From: Bondarzewia mesenterica | Taxonomy: Eukaryota; Basidiomycota; Agaricomycetes; Russulales; Bondarzewiaceae | DNA: 40,235 nucleotides | Assembly (NCBI GenBank): GCA_004802705.1 | Contig: SGPL01000309.1 | Coordinates: 1-40,235, forward strand | Direction of reading: 5' to 3' | Part shown: positions 23,901-34,241 of the stretch, one piece after another | How the letters are laid out: every line of letters begins with the position of its first letter | Numbering within the stretch: the stretch's first letter is position 1 | Program-made: the position numbers and the translations under genes | Notes under the pieces: model-generated | The model's input: the letters and a program-made list of their open reading frames with translations, nothing else | Database searches by the model: none | Told to the model about the DNA's origin: nothing

Positions 23901-25444
23901 CGGTCGAGCAGGCTCAACAGTGAGCTGCGAGAAGAACCCAGCGGGGAGAGATTCGAGGTCTGCATCAGCTGGTAGTGAATCTTCAGCTTCAAAGATGTCC
24001 TCGAGCAAAGCTGTGAGCTTTTCCAAAGGTCCTGCATGTGTTTTCTCTTCAACGCTGGACCAAATTGTGCACAAAATTATTTGACGTACCTCGATCATCA
24101 CGCTCACCCGTTCTTTTTGCAGAAGACTTTGCGACATCGCCCATAGCCAAACTAGTCTTCCGCGGTTTGTAATCGTCTTCCGGCGATCCAAATCCGCCAA
24201 GATCAGGTGAATCGAAATTCATCCTTGACTTGCCTTTGGCCACGGGAGTCTTAAAGCCACGATCCTTCTGGGAATGCGAAGACGAAGGGGTGTTCCATGT
24301 TCGGGAGATGGGTGGCAGCTCAACGTAAGCCAGTAATCTCTTCTTCGGCTTTGGTGTCACCTGGGACGAAGACGAGCTCTGTCTCGTTTGGGAAGAAGTG
24401 GGGGTAGACGGAGCAGCGGAAAGCGACGATGAGGATGCAGTCCGATGTACAAGCTGCGCACGCTTTATAGAGGGCGATTGAACCTGTTCGACGGACTTGC
24501 GCTTCTGTGGCGAGGGAACGCTGCTGGGGCTGATGGCAAGAGGATCTGGACTTGAGTGCAGCCCGATCTTGTCTCGCCGACTCGGAGTGCTAGGATTAGT
24601 GTACTTCGCGGCCTGCGCTTTCTCTAACTCCCGACTAGACTTGTCCAAGAAATTGTTGAAAAAAGAGGCTGACTCCTGTGGATGGAATATCTTCGGCTGA
24701 GGACGCGCTGGTGGTTCTCCCAAGGCATATGCGAGTGAAGACGAGGAAGATTGAATGCCGGGCGGCGGCGGCGTAGGATACGAGATAGATGGTATGGTAT
24801 GCTGAAAAACAGACTGAGCAAACGCGTTGGTTTGATAAGTGGGATATGAAGGAGAAGACAAGTATTGCGTCTGCGGTTGATAATTCACGTAAGGTCTGAT
24901 CCAAAAGAACGCATATAGCCAGTTATTTTCAACAAAGTCTAAAATCACAGACTCACGTATTCCCGTTCTGTCCAAGGTATCTCACCGCATGGTCCCTCGT
25001 ATTTTCCCAGTAACCAGAGTCGTTTGCAGGTTGCTGCTGGGAGTGAAGATGATTGATCTCAGAAGCATACTCCGAGTATGGATGAGCATTGGGGGAAGGA
25101 TAGGTGGCGGAGGGGTAAGTCGCGGAAGGGTAAGTCGCGGTGGGGTACGTCGCGTTGTTGACATTATAGTAATGCGGCTGCACGTAGGACGGCGGCGCAG
25201 CGCTCACTGTCAAATTTCTCAACTGCCTCGCAACTGTCCATCCCATAGTTAGACAAATTCATCTCAAATCTAGGTGAAAAATATGCCGACCATGTGCAGT
25301 GGGCGTCGCGGATGCAAGGGGATACATGGCCAACAGCCGCCGACTGTCCTGCAGGGGGTCAGGGCCACCACCGGGAGCATCGGGAGAAGAGTAAGTGTAG
25401 TTGTGATTGCTCTTGCTCGAGGAGTACCATCCATTGCTATCCAT
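17959..25444 (-). CDS. SCC2: Sister chromatid cohesion protein Scc2/Mis4 (cohesin loader; NIPBL homolog)
   Basis: The large subunit of the cohesin-loading complex, which with Scc4 (Mau2) places the cohesin ring on chromatin in the nucleus; the Coprinopsis homolog is known as Rad9, required for meiosis. The gene runs leftwards from the ATG at 25442-25444 ([10 protein letters not shown]) to a stop at 17959-17961, with many short introns; the last exon is 17959-18018 and ends [17 protein letters not shown]. The N-terminal part is low-complexity, with Tyr/Pro/Ser repeats, then Ser/Pro/Lys-rich disorder. The conserved body includes [20 protein letters not shown] (about 22890-22950), the HEAT-repeat core [56 protein letters not shown] and [20 protein letters not shown]. 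The C-terminal Scc2 domain holds [20 protein letters not shown] estimate about 2000 residues. The exact junction between exon 1 and exon 2 (25205-25330) is uncertain because the donors there are weak. Confidence 0.92.
25080..25155 (-). repeat. 15-base tandem repeat in Scc2 N-terminus
   Basis: About four imperfect copies of a 15-base unit encode TYPSA repeats ([20 protein letters not shown]) in the disordered N-terminal region of Scc2. Whole-codon units keep the frame. Confidence 0.7.
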
Positions 25445-26520
25445 CTCAGGATGTTGAAGAAGAGGTCAAGAGCACGTCTGTAACAGCGAAAGTGGTCAGG
25501 CGCGCGCCTCCTTTAGACGCGAACCACGTTCCGCGCTAGCTCGCGCCCGGCTATTTGGATTATGTCACAACATCACAACCGTGACGTGTGACATTACCTG
25601 GCCAGTTGAAGTACACACGAATTTGAAGCTTGCACGAACGCCAGACTAGAATTCCTTCGGCGAGAAAAGCCAAAGAAAGAAAGAAACCACGTAGAAGACG
25701 TATTGACATTGAAAAAAAAAGACAGAAGCGATCTACATGCGTGAACCATCTCGATAACACGAAGGAAACCGTCAAGACGGATATATATCGAAAAGCCATG
25801 CATGGTCCGCCGGTGCCTGCACTCGTACTGCCAGTAGAAAACAAACGATCGATACAAAAGAAAGCCCTATTATATTGCGAACGCAGCGAAGCAGAGTTGA
25901 ACAAAGGTCCATTATATACCAAGCGGGATGGGCCAGGATGAGAACGCCAGCCGCCCGACGAAGAAAAAAACTGCGACCACGACGTCTATTACGCGCGTAA
26001 ACAAGTGTCAAAAAATCATGCAAAGTCAAACGCAACTACTTACATATACGATAAGTAAGGATGCTGTGCTGAGGGAAGAGAGGGCGAAGAAGGAAGAAAA
26101 TGTGAAAAAAGGCATCAGCCGCCGTGCTGCGTTCTGGTGAGTGCGGCCTGTGGAGCCTTGCGATGAAAGGTGGTCCGTGGAAGCAATTGCCGCTGACCCG
26201 CCCGACGCCTTGCGGAAATGCATGTGAAATGCATACAGCACCACGTACAGAGCATACGAATGAAAGATGAACGCAACAAGACCGAAAACACATAGAGCAA
26301 GTCAGAAAAACACGCAACGAAGTGCTGAAAGATAAATAATAAAGCAAAGGGGGAGAGGGGGGTTTGGAAGAAATGCGGTATCTTTCATCACCATATTTAT
26401 CTTTTGGGATTTTCTCTATATATCATTGTTATCATCCAACCTACATCCGGGCACAATGGATCTATCAATCAACAGATTTCGCACATTCATAGTCCGGCAT
26501 AAAAGTTACTCACCAGCTCC
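25445..26520. other. Upstream region of SCC2 and 3' flank of the mucin gene
   Basis: About 1.1 kb between two minus-strand genes. It should contain the SCC2 promoter nearest 25445 and the 3' untranslated region of the mucin gene nearest 26520. A-rich tracts occur at 25700-25720 and 25965-25975. The open frames are short and unrecognisable. Confidence 0.45.
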
Positions 26521-29500
26521 TCACCAATTCATACTGCTTTGCTGCAAGATGGGGGCCGAGATTGCGCCAGGCATGACTGGCCTCCTCTCCCTCATATTCT
26601 CAGTGGTTTGCCTATAACTGTACTCGACCTCCTGCACAGGCCGGGCCGCTGCCTGGGATGGCTGACTCCCGGCTCCGCGCAAACTGTCCTCCGCAAAGTA
26701 GTAACTGCGTCTTCTCTGACCGCCCACACTATCCTGGTCAAAGTCCCTGCCAGCACGATCGGGGTAGGGGTTATTGGGAAGGTTCGGGTCCGACAGACGA
26801 TGGTGGGCGAGCTCGCGGCGGCGCTTAACGGCGCGGAAGATGAGCGCCGCGAGAATGATGAGCGTGAGGCCACCCAACGCGCTGACGACGCCGATGATCA
26901 CATCTTGGCGTGTATGGCTCGACGAACCACCAGTCGGGCTATTGGCGGAGGCGCTACCTCCTCCCGAAGTAGCCGTGTTCGAGTTCGCGCCCGTCTCCGT
27001 GTCGACAGCGAACGCAGGGTCAATGTGGGCCGCAAGGGAAGCGTATGGGTTGGGCGTGCCAGTGTAAAACTTCGAGTTCTTCGCCGTGACCTCACCTGCA
27101 AGCGTGGTGACATTGGTCGACGGAATGTATGCGAGCCACATTGTGCGCAGCTGGTCCACGTCCGCTGTACTCTGGTATGTGCTCGGGATGTAGACCTGAA
27201 GTGCGAAAGTCTTGACATTGTCTATTGAGATACCGAGAGCAGTATAAACGACCACAGGCAACCAGGAGAAGATTTGGCCCTGAGAGTCCGCATTGGTGGC
27301 CACGAATTTCCATGGCAGATTCGCATCGAAGAGCAGACTGACGAGCGTGTAGCCAATTGGGGTGACCGCAATCGTATCAGACGGATAGATGCGCGCAGGC
27401 AGATCAGAGGGAAGAGGCGCCGTGGTCACAGAAGCATCCGGTGCTGATGCCGAAGAGATGCTGATCGTCGTGGTGGGCGCATCCGGATCTGTGAGGGTGG
27501 TCGAAGCCGTAGTCGTAGGAATGGATGTGAACAATAGCGTCGACTCTGACAAGTACGAGAATTGCGACTGCTGTGGTGGGGCACTGAACGACACGGAAGA
27601 CGACGTCAAAGTAGACAACGACGAGAACGTCTGCGTGGCTGACACACTGCTATTTAGGCCTGTCGGGAACGAAATCACAGCGGTGCTGCTCACTTGCCCA
27701 CTACTGGTGGCCGATGCAGCAGAGGTAATAGTAGACAAAGATGCAGATAATGAACCCGAGTCGCTGACAGAGGATGTTGTTCCCGATGCACTGACAGAGA
27801 CCGTTGCGGACGCGCTGATGGACGTGATGCTCACGGAGCCACTTGCGGACACAGAGATCGTACTCGAAATATTACCAGACACCCTAAAAGCGAAGCACAA
27901 TATTAGGAATATATGCATATATCACAAACCGGATAACTCACGGGGTAGAAATGGAGGTGATTGCGGTAGTCGTAACACTGCCACTACTGGTACTGATTAC
28001 ATCGGTAGTCGAAACAGAAGCGGAAACCGAGCCCGAGTTGGATACTGAGGCCGACGTTGAGATGGGAGCAGACACAGAACCCGAATCTGATACTGAGAGC
28101 GAAGTGGAGAGAGGGAGGGACACTGAATCTGACGTCGAATGCGAAGTTGAAATCGGGAAGGACACTGAATCTGACGCCGAAAGCGAAGTTGAAATCGGGA
28201 GGGACGCCGAATCTGACGCCGACAGCGAAGTGGAAATCGGGAGAGACGCTGAGACGGACACAGGCAGCGAGATCGTAGAAGACGCCGAGGGCAGAACACT
28301 AAAGGACGAAAGAATGCTGCTGATTGGAGAGAAGATGTCACTAGACGACGAGCCCGATGGAGAAGCCGACTCGGACGCTGACGGCGATGCCTGCTGAGTG
28401 GTTGAAGGGGATGCACTCGAATGGCAAGCAGGATCGAGAAGATCTCCGACCAAGCCACAATGAGAAGACGAAGCGACCGAAGACGACGCTGGCGCGTCGC
28501 TCTCTGAAGGTGTGGACGTGGGCGCCGCGGTGATCGAAGGGGTTGACGACGGGGCATCAGGTGTCGACGCAGGGGCAGAAACAGTGGTAGGAGATGCCGA
28601 CGCAGGGGCAGTGGCAATGGCAGATGTCGACGCAGGGACAGTGGCAGTGGCAGCAGACGACGACGAAGGGGGACATTCAATGCCCAAGAGGCCGAAGAGG
28701 CCGAAGGGACCACAATCTGCTGATGAAGTCGCAGGCGAAGACGAGGATGTAGGAACATCCGAGGGCGAAGGCGTAGGGACGACCGCAGGCGAAGACGTGG
28801 GGACAACCGCAGGCGAAGACGTGGGGACAACCGCAGGCGAAGACGTNGGGACAACCGNAGGCGAAGACGTAGGCTGACAACCGTAGGCGTTGCTGAGGGC
28901 TGATCACTGGACGAGGCAGGCGTGTTCGAGGAAACTGGAGTCGCCGACGGCTCGTTCGAGGATGAGGCCTGCGACGGACCAAAGATAATACTAGTTAGAC
29001 AGCCTAACCCATCACAACCAGTAGATGAGGCAGACGGCACGGTCGACGAGACAGGCTCAGAAACGGGCGCCACAGTGGTAGCGTCTGCAGAAGAGGACGG
29101 AATATCCGAGGTGATAGGCGTATTCGTTGGCGCGGTCGAAGGAGAATCCTGGGAGGAGGATGGCTCCGTGGGAGTGCCAAAGGACAAGCACAGCAAATCC
29201 GATGGTCCACACGAAGATGAGGCAGTAGCCGCTGCCGTTGTAGCAGGCGTTGATGTAGCCGCGACTGCCGTGGATGCAGGAGTACCAGTAGTCGAAGCAG
29301 GCGTGTTTGTAATCGAAGCAGGCGCGTCCGTAGTCGAAGCAGGAGCATCAGTAGTCGAGGCGGGGGCTGCGGAGCTGATCACGGAAGTCGACTGAGTGTC
29401 TGAACTTGATACTGATGAACTGGATGAGGCGGGGGAGCTAGTCGACGAAGCCGAGCTGGATGTCGAAGACGCATCAGATGCAGTGGATGAGGCCGAAGAC

Positions 29501-29950
29501 GACGACGAGTCGGTGGGCGTAGAGCTCGCACTGGAAGTGGAACTCGCACTGGAGGATGTAGCCGTCGGCGTCGTCGTCGCTGTCGAAGATCCCTGGTCCA
29601 ACAGCGCGCCTAGCCCATTGCCCACACCGCCTACCACATCACCCACACCGCCCACCACACCGCCTATTTCCAGACACCAACAATGCAAAGCAGGCAGAAT
29701 CAAGAGTGAGAGACTGGCCAGAACGCCAGAAAACGTGAACGCGCGCACCTAAGACATTGCCTACGACATTTCCGAGCTGCCTCTCCCCGAACCTGTGAGG
29801 CGGCCGCTCGAGCGGCCTCAACGCCTTCTTCTTGAAGGCCAAAGACCTCCGGGCATGAGCGTGAGAGAGATTTTCGTGCGCGGCGTCAGCAGAGAAAGAA
29901 AGAGCGAGGAGAACAAGGATGAGAACAACGAAGTTGATAGAGAAATACAT
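26521..29950 (-). CDS. MSB2: Signalling mucin, Msb2-like (single-pass membrane glycoprotein)
   Basis: A mucin-type sensor expected at the plasma membrane, acting above Cdc42 and the filamentation MAP kinase cascade, often with Sho1. Three exons: 29950-29749, 29663-27942 and 27883-26521. Exon 1 encodes the signal peptide (MYFSINFVVLILVLLALSFS) and a dibasic-rich segment (HARRSLAFKKK). Splicing at a phase-1 junction joins QLGNVVGNVLG to a Gly/Val-rich segment. The long Ser/Thr/Pro region follows, with tandem repeats and four short cysteine-pair segments. Exon 3 carries the Msb2/Hkr1-type domain (PWKFVATN, FSWLPVVVYTALGISIDNV, LRTMWLAYIPSTNVTTLAGE, YASLAAHIDPAFAV), a membrane helix (VIIGVVSALGGLTLIILAAL) and the basic tail RAVKRRRE. 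A 2-base insertion at about 28874-28875, inside a 24-base repeat with nearby Ns, breaks the frame. Without it the coding length is 3285 bases (1094 residues). An alternative ATG at 29748 lies inside intron 1 and looks spurious. Confidence 0.78.
28078..28262 (-). repeat. 42-base tandem repeat in the mucin gene
   Basis: About four imperfect 42-base units encode a 14-residue Ser-rich repeat of the form SLPISTSLSASDSV. The copies differ by a few substitutions and keep the frame, as is usual for O-glycosylated mucin regions. Confidence 0.8.
28764..28891 (-). repeat. 24-base tandem repeat in the mucin gene, site of a frame break
   Basis: About five units of 24 bases encode TSSPAVVP. The unit at 28864-28889 is 26 bases long because of an extra CT (plus strand, 28874-28875), and the neighbouring units contain Ns at 28846 and 28858. 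In the shifted frame the repeat reads as Arg/Leu-rich sequence, which is clearly not the native product. Confidence 0.8.
29270..29370 (-). repeat. 21-base tandem repeat in the mucin gene
   Basis: About five imperfect 21-base units encode a seven-residue Ala/Ser/Thr/Pro repeat (ASTTDAP, ASTTDAP, ASITNTP, ASTTGTP). It lies in the mucin-like ectodomain. Confidence 0.75.
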
Positions 29951-30765
29951 TCGAATAGTTTCAGGTTAAGTTTGATGTCTGGCCCACGGAAGGGTGCTGA
30001 AAAGCAGGGACGGCGCGACACGAGCGCTGGATGTGTCTGCCAGGTGAAAAAACGAGTGTGGATGCTGCCTTGAGAAGCAGCGACGAGGGCACAGTAGGGT
30101 AGAGAGCAAGATGCAAAGGGAAAGAGTGACCGAAGCTGGTTCATTATATTCCCCGACGCGCGACGAGATGATACAACAGCCACAGCTCATCAGTCCCTCG
30201 CTTGGTCCCCCATCACGGTCCGCGTACCTGTATCATATATCTCATCGCTCTCCTCGCCATACCTCTCTCGACCCTCCACCTTTTTCTCTCTCTTTTCCCT
30301 TTTTTTCTCGTCTTTTTGTCTGCAAACACTGGCTTTCAATCCTTAAAATAACCACGCTCGGCCGTAACCAAGCCAATTGGAGAAGCCCCCGTTTCCTGCC
30401 GTTCTAGGCCCGCAGTTCGATCGAGAAAGAGAAGAACCACATGTGCGAGCTCATCACCCTTCAATTCATCATTTTTTTTTCATGCTATGGGATTCTCCTA
30501 GTACTCGACGACCTCGTCATATCAGCAGCATCATCATCATCTTGTATCTCGGATACCATCGAAACTAGGTGAATCATCGAGAGAATGTCCCTACAAAAGA
30601 CTGATTCTCCATTGACGGATCACCCTCATTGTGTTGAATCCGAGAGCATGATTGGCTTGGAGCTCATAAGCAGCATGTGCATGACAGTATGCATACAGGG
30701 CGGACGAGTGCGGTGCGAAAGGTAAAAGTACGATAAAGAAAAACCAGAAGACACGGAAGAGCAGA
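29951..30765. other. Upstream region of the mucin gene and 3' flank of the uL23 gene
   Basis: Both flanking genes are on the minus strand. The part nearest 29951 should hold the mucin promoter. Positions 30255-30320 form a CT-rich tract (purine-rich on the coding strand). T-runs and a short TCA/CAT repeat lie at 30470-30545. No gene was recognised. Confidence 0.45.
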
Positions 30766-31490
30766 TTAGATGAACCCGATCTGTCGTAGCATAGAGAAAT
30801 CAGTGACACATGTCCACGGCGCTGCTCGCAGAAAAGGCAAATGGTCACCTTGTTCGCAACGTCCAGCGCATCGTGATCGGCGGTCAACCGCACGTACGCC
30901 TTTTTCTTACCATCGGGCCTGATGTGCGATACAGCAATTCAGCTCCAACCCGTGTGATTGAACCAAAACACGCTCACCGAATCAAGGTGTTGATCTTCGC
31001 GGCCTGCACGTCCCAGAGCTTCTTCACGGCGTCCTTGATCTGACGCTTGTTCGACTTGATGTCGACGATGAAGACGAGTGTGTTGTGCTCCTCAATCTTC
31101 TTCATGGCAGACTCGGTGTTCAGCGGCCTAAATCCTGTCAGTACGCGATATACAGAAAGGAGTGCTGTGTCACTCACGAGACAATCGTCCTAAACTCATC
31201 CATACGCGGCGCATGGTGGACAGACTTCCGCTGGTATTTGGGCTCACGGGGAAGGCGGAGGGTCTTGGGTCGGTGGAAAGATACGCTAGTGCGGACTTTG
31301 CGCGAATGATGGCCGTGGACACCCTGGAGCGCCGCCTTCTTTGCGGACTTCGCCTTCGCGTCCTTGGACGCGGTCGTTTTCGTGGCTGGGAAATAGCAAA
31401 TAACGATGAGCACTAACGCAAGGCGTGGGGAAGAGAACTGGACGCACACTTGGGGGTTGCCTTACCCTTCGTGCTCTTTGTTGTGGCCAT
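30766..31490 (-). CDS. RPL25: Large ribosomal subunit protein uL23 (L23a/Rpl25)
   Basis: A structural protein of the 60S subunit that binds 25S rRNA near the exit tunnel, where the signal recognition particle docks. Five exons (31490-31448, 31385-31178, 31127-30978, 30918-30849, 30780-30766) give 486 bases and 161 residues, the usual length. The N-terminal tail is basic ([14 protein letters not shown], then [20 protein letters not shown]). The conserved core follows: [80 protein letters not shown] and [20 protein letters not shown]. The last exon encodes only IGFI plus the stop, a feature easily missed by gene finders. The exon 1 donor could also be nearer the start (GTAAGG), but the GTGCGT site chosen keeps a more typical tail. 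Confidence 0.95.
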
Positions 31491-32274
31491 TTTTGAAATG
31501 TCTGAAGATATAAATGTTAGCGCCGCTTTCAAAAGTCGGGCACCGTGGAATGAAAGGGAAGAGTGCAGTTGGAACGCTGCGACTAGTCGATTAAACAGGT
31601 GCAGTCTGCAAGGCGGCGGATGTCCATGCCCAAGTCGAGAGAGGAGACTTTGGAGGTTTGGATTGGCGGCTTCCACATCACCTCTCCACCAACTCATCCC
31701 ATGCCCTTTTATCACCTCCGTAAACATCAATCCGTGCTATCGCCTGGGCCGTGCATTCGAATCTCCATCCTTTTCCGTCAAACTGCATCCACCCTCCCCT
31801 CGCTCAATCCATCCAATATGATCCTCCCAAAGTCTCCCAAACTACTCCTCGCACAGTCACGATGCCTCCCGCCGTAGCATGATCCAGCATGAGAGAAATT
31901 CTGTGCTCACCTTGAAGTATGCCGGCCTCGACTGATGCTTGGGGGGATATTGGCGATGCCGTGAGTAAGGTTTCTGCGACGGGAAGTGCCGGAGTTACCG
32001 AATTGGGCAAGTATGTGGCTGAACACTTCGATTCAACCTGTTGCGTTCCTTCCACTGCGACTCCGAGGAGCCGCTGTCCGCGGTCTTGCAGGCCGGTCTA
32101 GCTGCCTCTTTTTCAAGTACTACTTAGCGACAAAAGCGCCTTGCGATGCATATTTCAAGTCGCACCCTCCGTAAGTTCTCAAACCAACTTATAGTCTCAG
32201 CGTCTGTAGACTGGGATCCATACTTGACAGTTGGAAATAATGTGCAGTATTTTTCAAACCACACTATCACTGGA
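31491..32274. other. Intergenic region between uL23 and epoxide hydrolase 1
   Basis: This holds the uL23 promoter (CT-rich on the plus strand around 31660-31800) and the 3' flank of the epoxide hydrolase gene. A plus-strand open frame of 60 codons at 31919-32101 begins MPASTDAWGDIGDAVSKVSA, but no splicing choice extends it to anything recognisable, so it is not called. Confidence 0.45.
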
Positions 32275-33897
32275 TTAATCCTTCGGATATCCATCTTTGT
32301 TAGGCACGACGCCATAAGCAGGCCCTCCTCTCCCGAACATTCTTCTCAAATCCCCAACAAGATCATCTGGTCTCTCATGCGCAGCAAAATGACCGCCCTT
32401 GTCGTGCGACGATTCGAAAACAATCCGCCCGATAGTTTTGATCCACCTTGTTGAACAAGAGCAATCGAATATATTGAAAGGTATTTTTAGAGACGAAGAA
32501 TGAGAGGCGCTCACTTTCTAGGTGCCAGAGACAGCTCCTTCGGGAAATAGGATATGCCTAGCGGAACGGTAGTGTACGGTGGGTTCATGCGCTCGCCTGA
32601 CTGTCGCGTCTCGTAGTATATCCGGACGGAAGCTGCAGGACCGGCGCGCGAGAACCAATATATCGATATCCAAGTCAACACTGCGCAGCACGGATCGACA
32701 AAAATACGTCAGTTTGACACGCAGGTTTTCAGGATCCGGAATTTACCTTCATCGTCTTCCCACCCATACGCGTCGGTCCAATTGATCAGCTTCTCGTATA
32801 TCCGCGCGAGCAGCGCCACGGGCGAGTCTGCGAGCGCATATCCGATCGTCTAGGGCTGCGTCGCGTGCTCTTCGAAGTAGCCATGTCCTTTGATGGTGAA
32901 CCATCGTCGACGCTCGAGTCGCGCGCGTTCTTCTGCGGTGTATGGGAGTAACAGGTGCGTGATGTATTGGATCGGGTTGGAGAACAGGCCGGGTGGGGAG
33001 GACCTGTTCGTTGAATCAGAATACGAGGTATAATACTTCTGAAGAGAGACGAGAGGCCGTACGTTGGCATATTTGTATGCCAGGCTTTGACATACTTAGG
33101 CCCATACAGCTTGGCTGCGGTGCGTGTGATCTGCAGCCGGGCAAAACCCAACAATGGTGAGTTCCTTCTTTACCCTGATTCAAGACTAGATGAACATACG
33201 AGATGTCCCCAATCTCCACCTTGAGTGACATACTCGTCATATCCAAGCGCGAGCATTAGCTTGTGTCCGACCTATGAACATTTTAGTCACGATAGTCGAA
33301 CACACGATTGGGATCAACTCACCTCAGCGTACTGTCTGCCACTGAAACCCTTTTTCTTCGGCGCCTCCGAGAATCCATAACCAGGGAGTCCCAGTCCTAC
33401 GACGTGGAAACTGGGATGGTCGGAGGAAGACTCGGTGAGCAGAGGAAGGATCTTCCGCACTTCAATGAAGCTCCCCGGCCCTAAAACATAGCAAAATCAC
33501 CCAAAACAGAATATAGTCCACCCCCACGCGTCAGATTCATATACAGCTCAGACTGAAAATGATAGGGCAAGCCCTCACACCCATGAACGAACAGCAACGG
33601 AATCGCATCCCGCACCACGCTCTTCTGGTGCACATAATGAATGTTGAGCGTCCCGAACCCGTCGACTTCAATCTCTGTCGTGAACATCGGCAGCGCGTTC
33701 AAATCGGTCTCGTGCTTCCTCCAGTTGTACTGATCTTTCCATCGCGCGACGAGACGCTTGACGTCCGCGAGGGGCACACCGTATTCCCAGCTCGCTTCAT
33801 CGAGTTCATCGGGCAGACGTGCGAGATCGAGCTTCTGCTCGAGAGTGGCGATCGCGTCGTCGGGGACAGATATTTGGAACGGGTCTTGAACTGGCAT
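32275..33897 (-). CDS. Epoxide hydrolase-like protein 1 (alpha/beta hydrolase, EHN domain) with in-frame stop
   Basis: A microsomal-type epoxide hydrolase relative that would open epoxides to diols. Seven exons (33897-33579, 33480-33323, 33271-33200, 33130-33063, 33003-32747, 32680-32515, 32446-32275) total 1212 bases, or 403 residues plus stop. The N-terminal EHN region starts [13 protein letters not shown] and includes [19 protein letters not shown]. The oxyanion motif HGWPGSF is formed across intron 1. The nucleophile elbow GGDWGH supplies the Asp, the lid has YWFSRAG, and the catalytic His is in [10 protein letters not shown]. The start is chosen by alignment with the neighbouring paralog. 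Codon 257 is TAG (plus-strand 32850-32852), in [18 protein letters not shown], where the paralog has Gln. Termination there would remove the catalytic histidine. The rest of the gene is intact, so this is either a very recent pseudogene or an error. Confidence 0.87.
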
Positions 33898-34241
33898 ACC
33901 GCAGTGCGTGAGGGTCGAATCAGAAGGTACTTTTGTAAGAAGGAAGTTGTGATATGCTGTCCCGGTAATTCCGGGAGCGCACGGTCGCACTCGTGACTAA
34001 ACTTTTGTACCAGAAGTTCCCCCAGTGACTGTGTTCGCTGATGACATGAATGAAAGGTAGGAAGACAGAAATATATATGGTACATATTGCACGACGATAT
34101 GCCAAAGCACAAGAGAGAACAACTCTGCTGAACGACGCGACGCGACGGTAATATGAGAAAGCCTACCTATTAAAGCAAAACCTGAAACAGGACTCGAGGG
34201 CGACGAGCTTGCCAGTCGCGATTGTACGGTACGTTTTTGCT
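33898..34241. other. Spacer between the tandem epoxide hydrolase genes
   Basis: A 344-base spacer holding the 3' flank of the second gene and the promoter of the first. No coding sequence was recognised, although the frame of the first gene stays open upstream of its chosen ATG as far as 33990. Confidence 0.5.

Noticed and set aside
29664..29748. Mucin start at the ATG at 29748
   Set aside because: Although it is followed by a hydrophobic stretch, this segment is bounded by GTGCGC and AATAG and is better explained as an 85-base intron, since the upstream exon supplies a signal peptide and a matching repeat.
27389..29752. Several long plus-strand open frames (up to 219 codons) opposite the mucin gene
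   Set aside because: They are antisense shadows of the biased Ser/Thr/Pro repeat codons and encode monotonous Glu/Val/Asp-rich sequence without domains.
31919..32101. Short plus-strand frame starting MPASTDAWGDIGDAVSKVSA
   Set aside because: It looks mildly protein-like, but no splicing extends it and no family is recognisable. It lies in the gap between two minus-strand genes.
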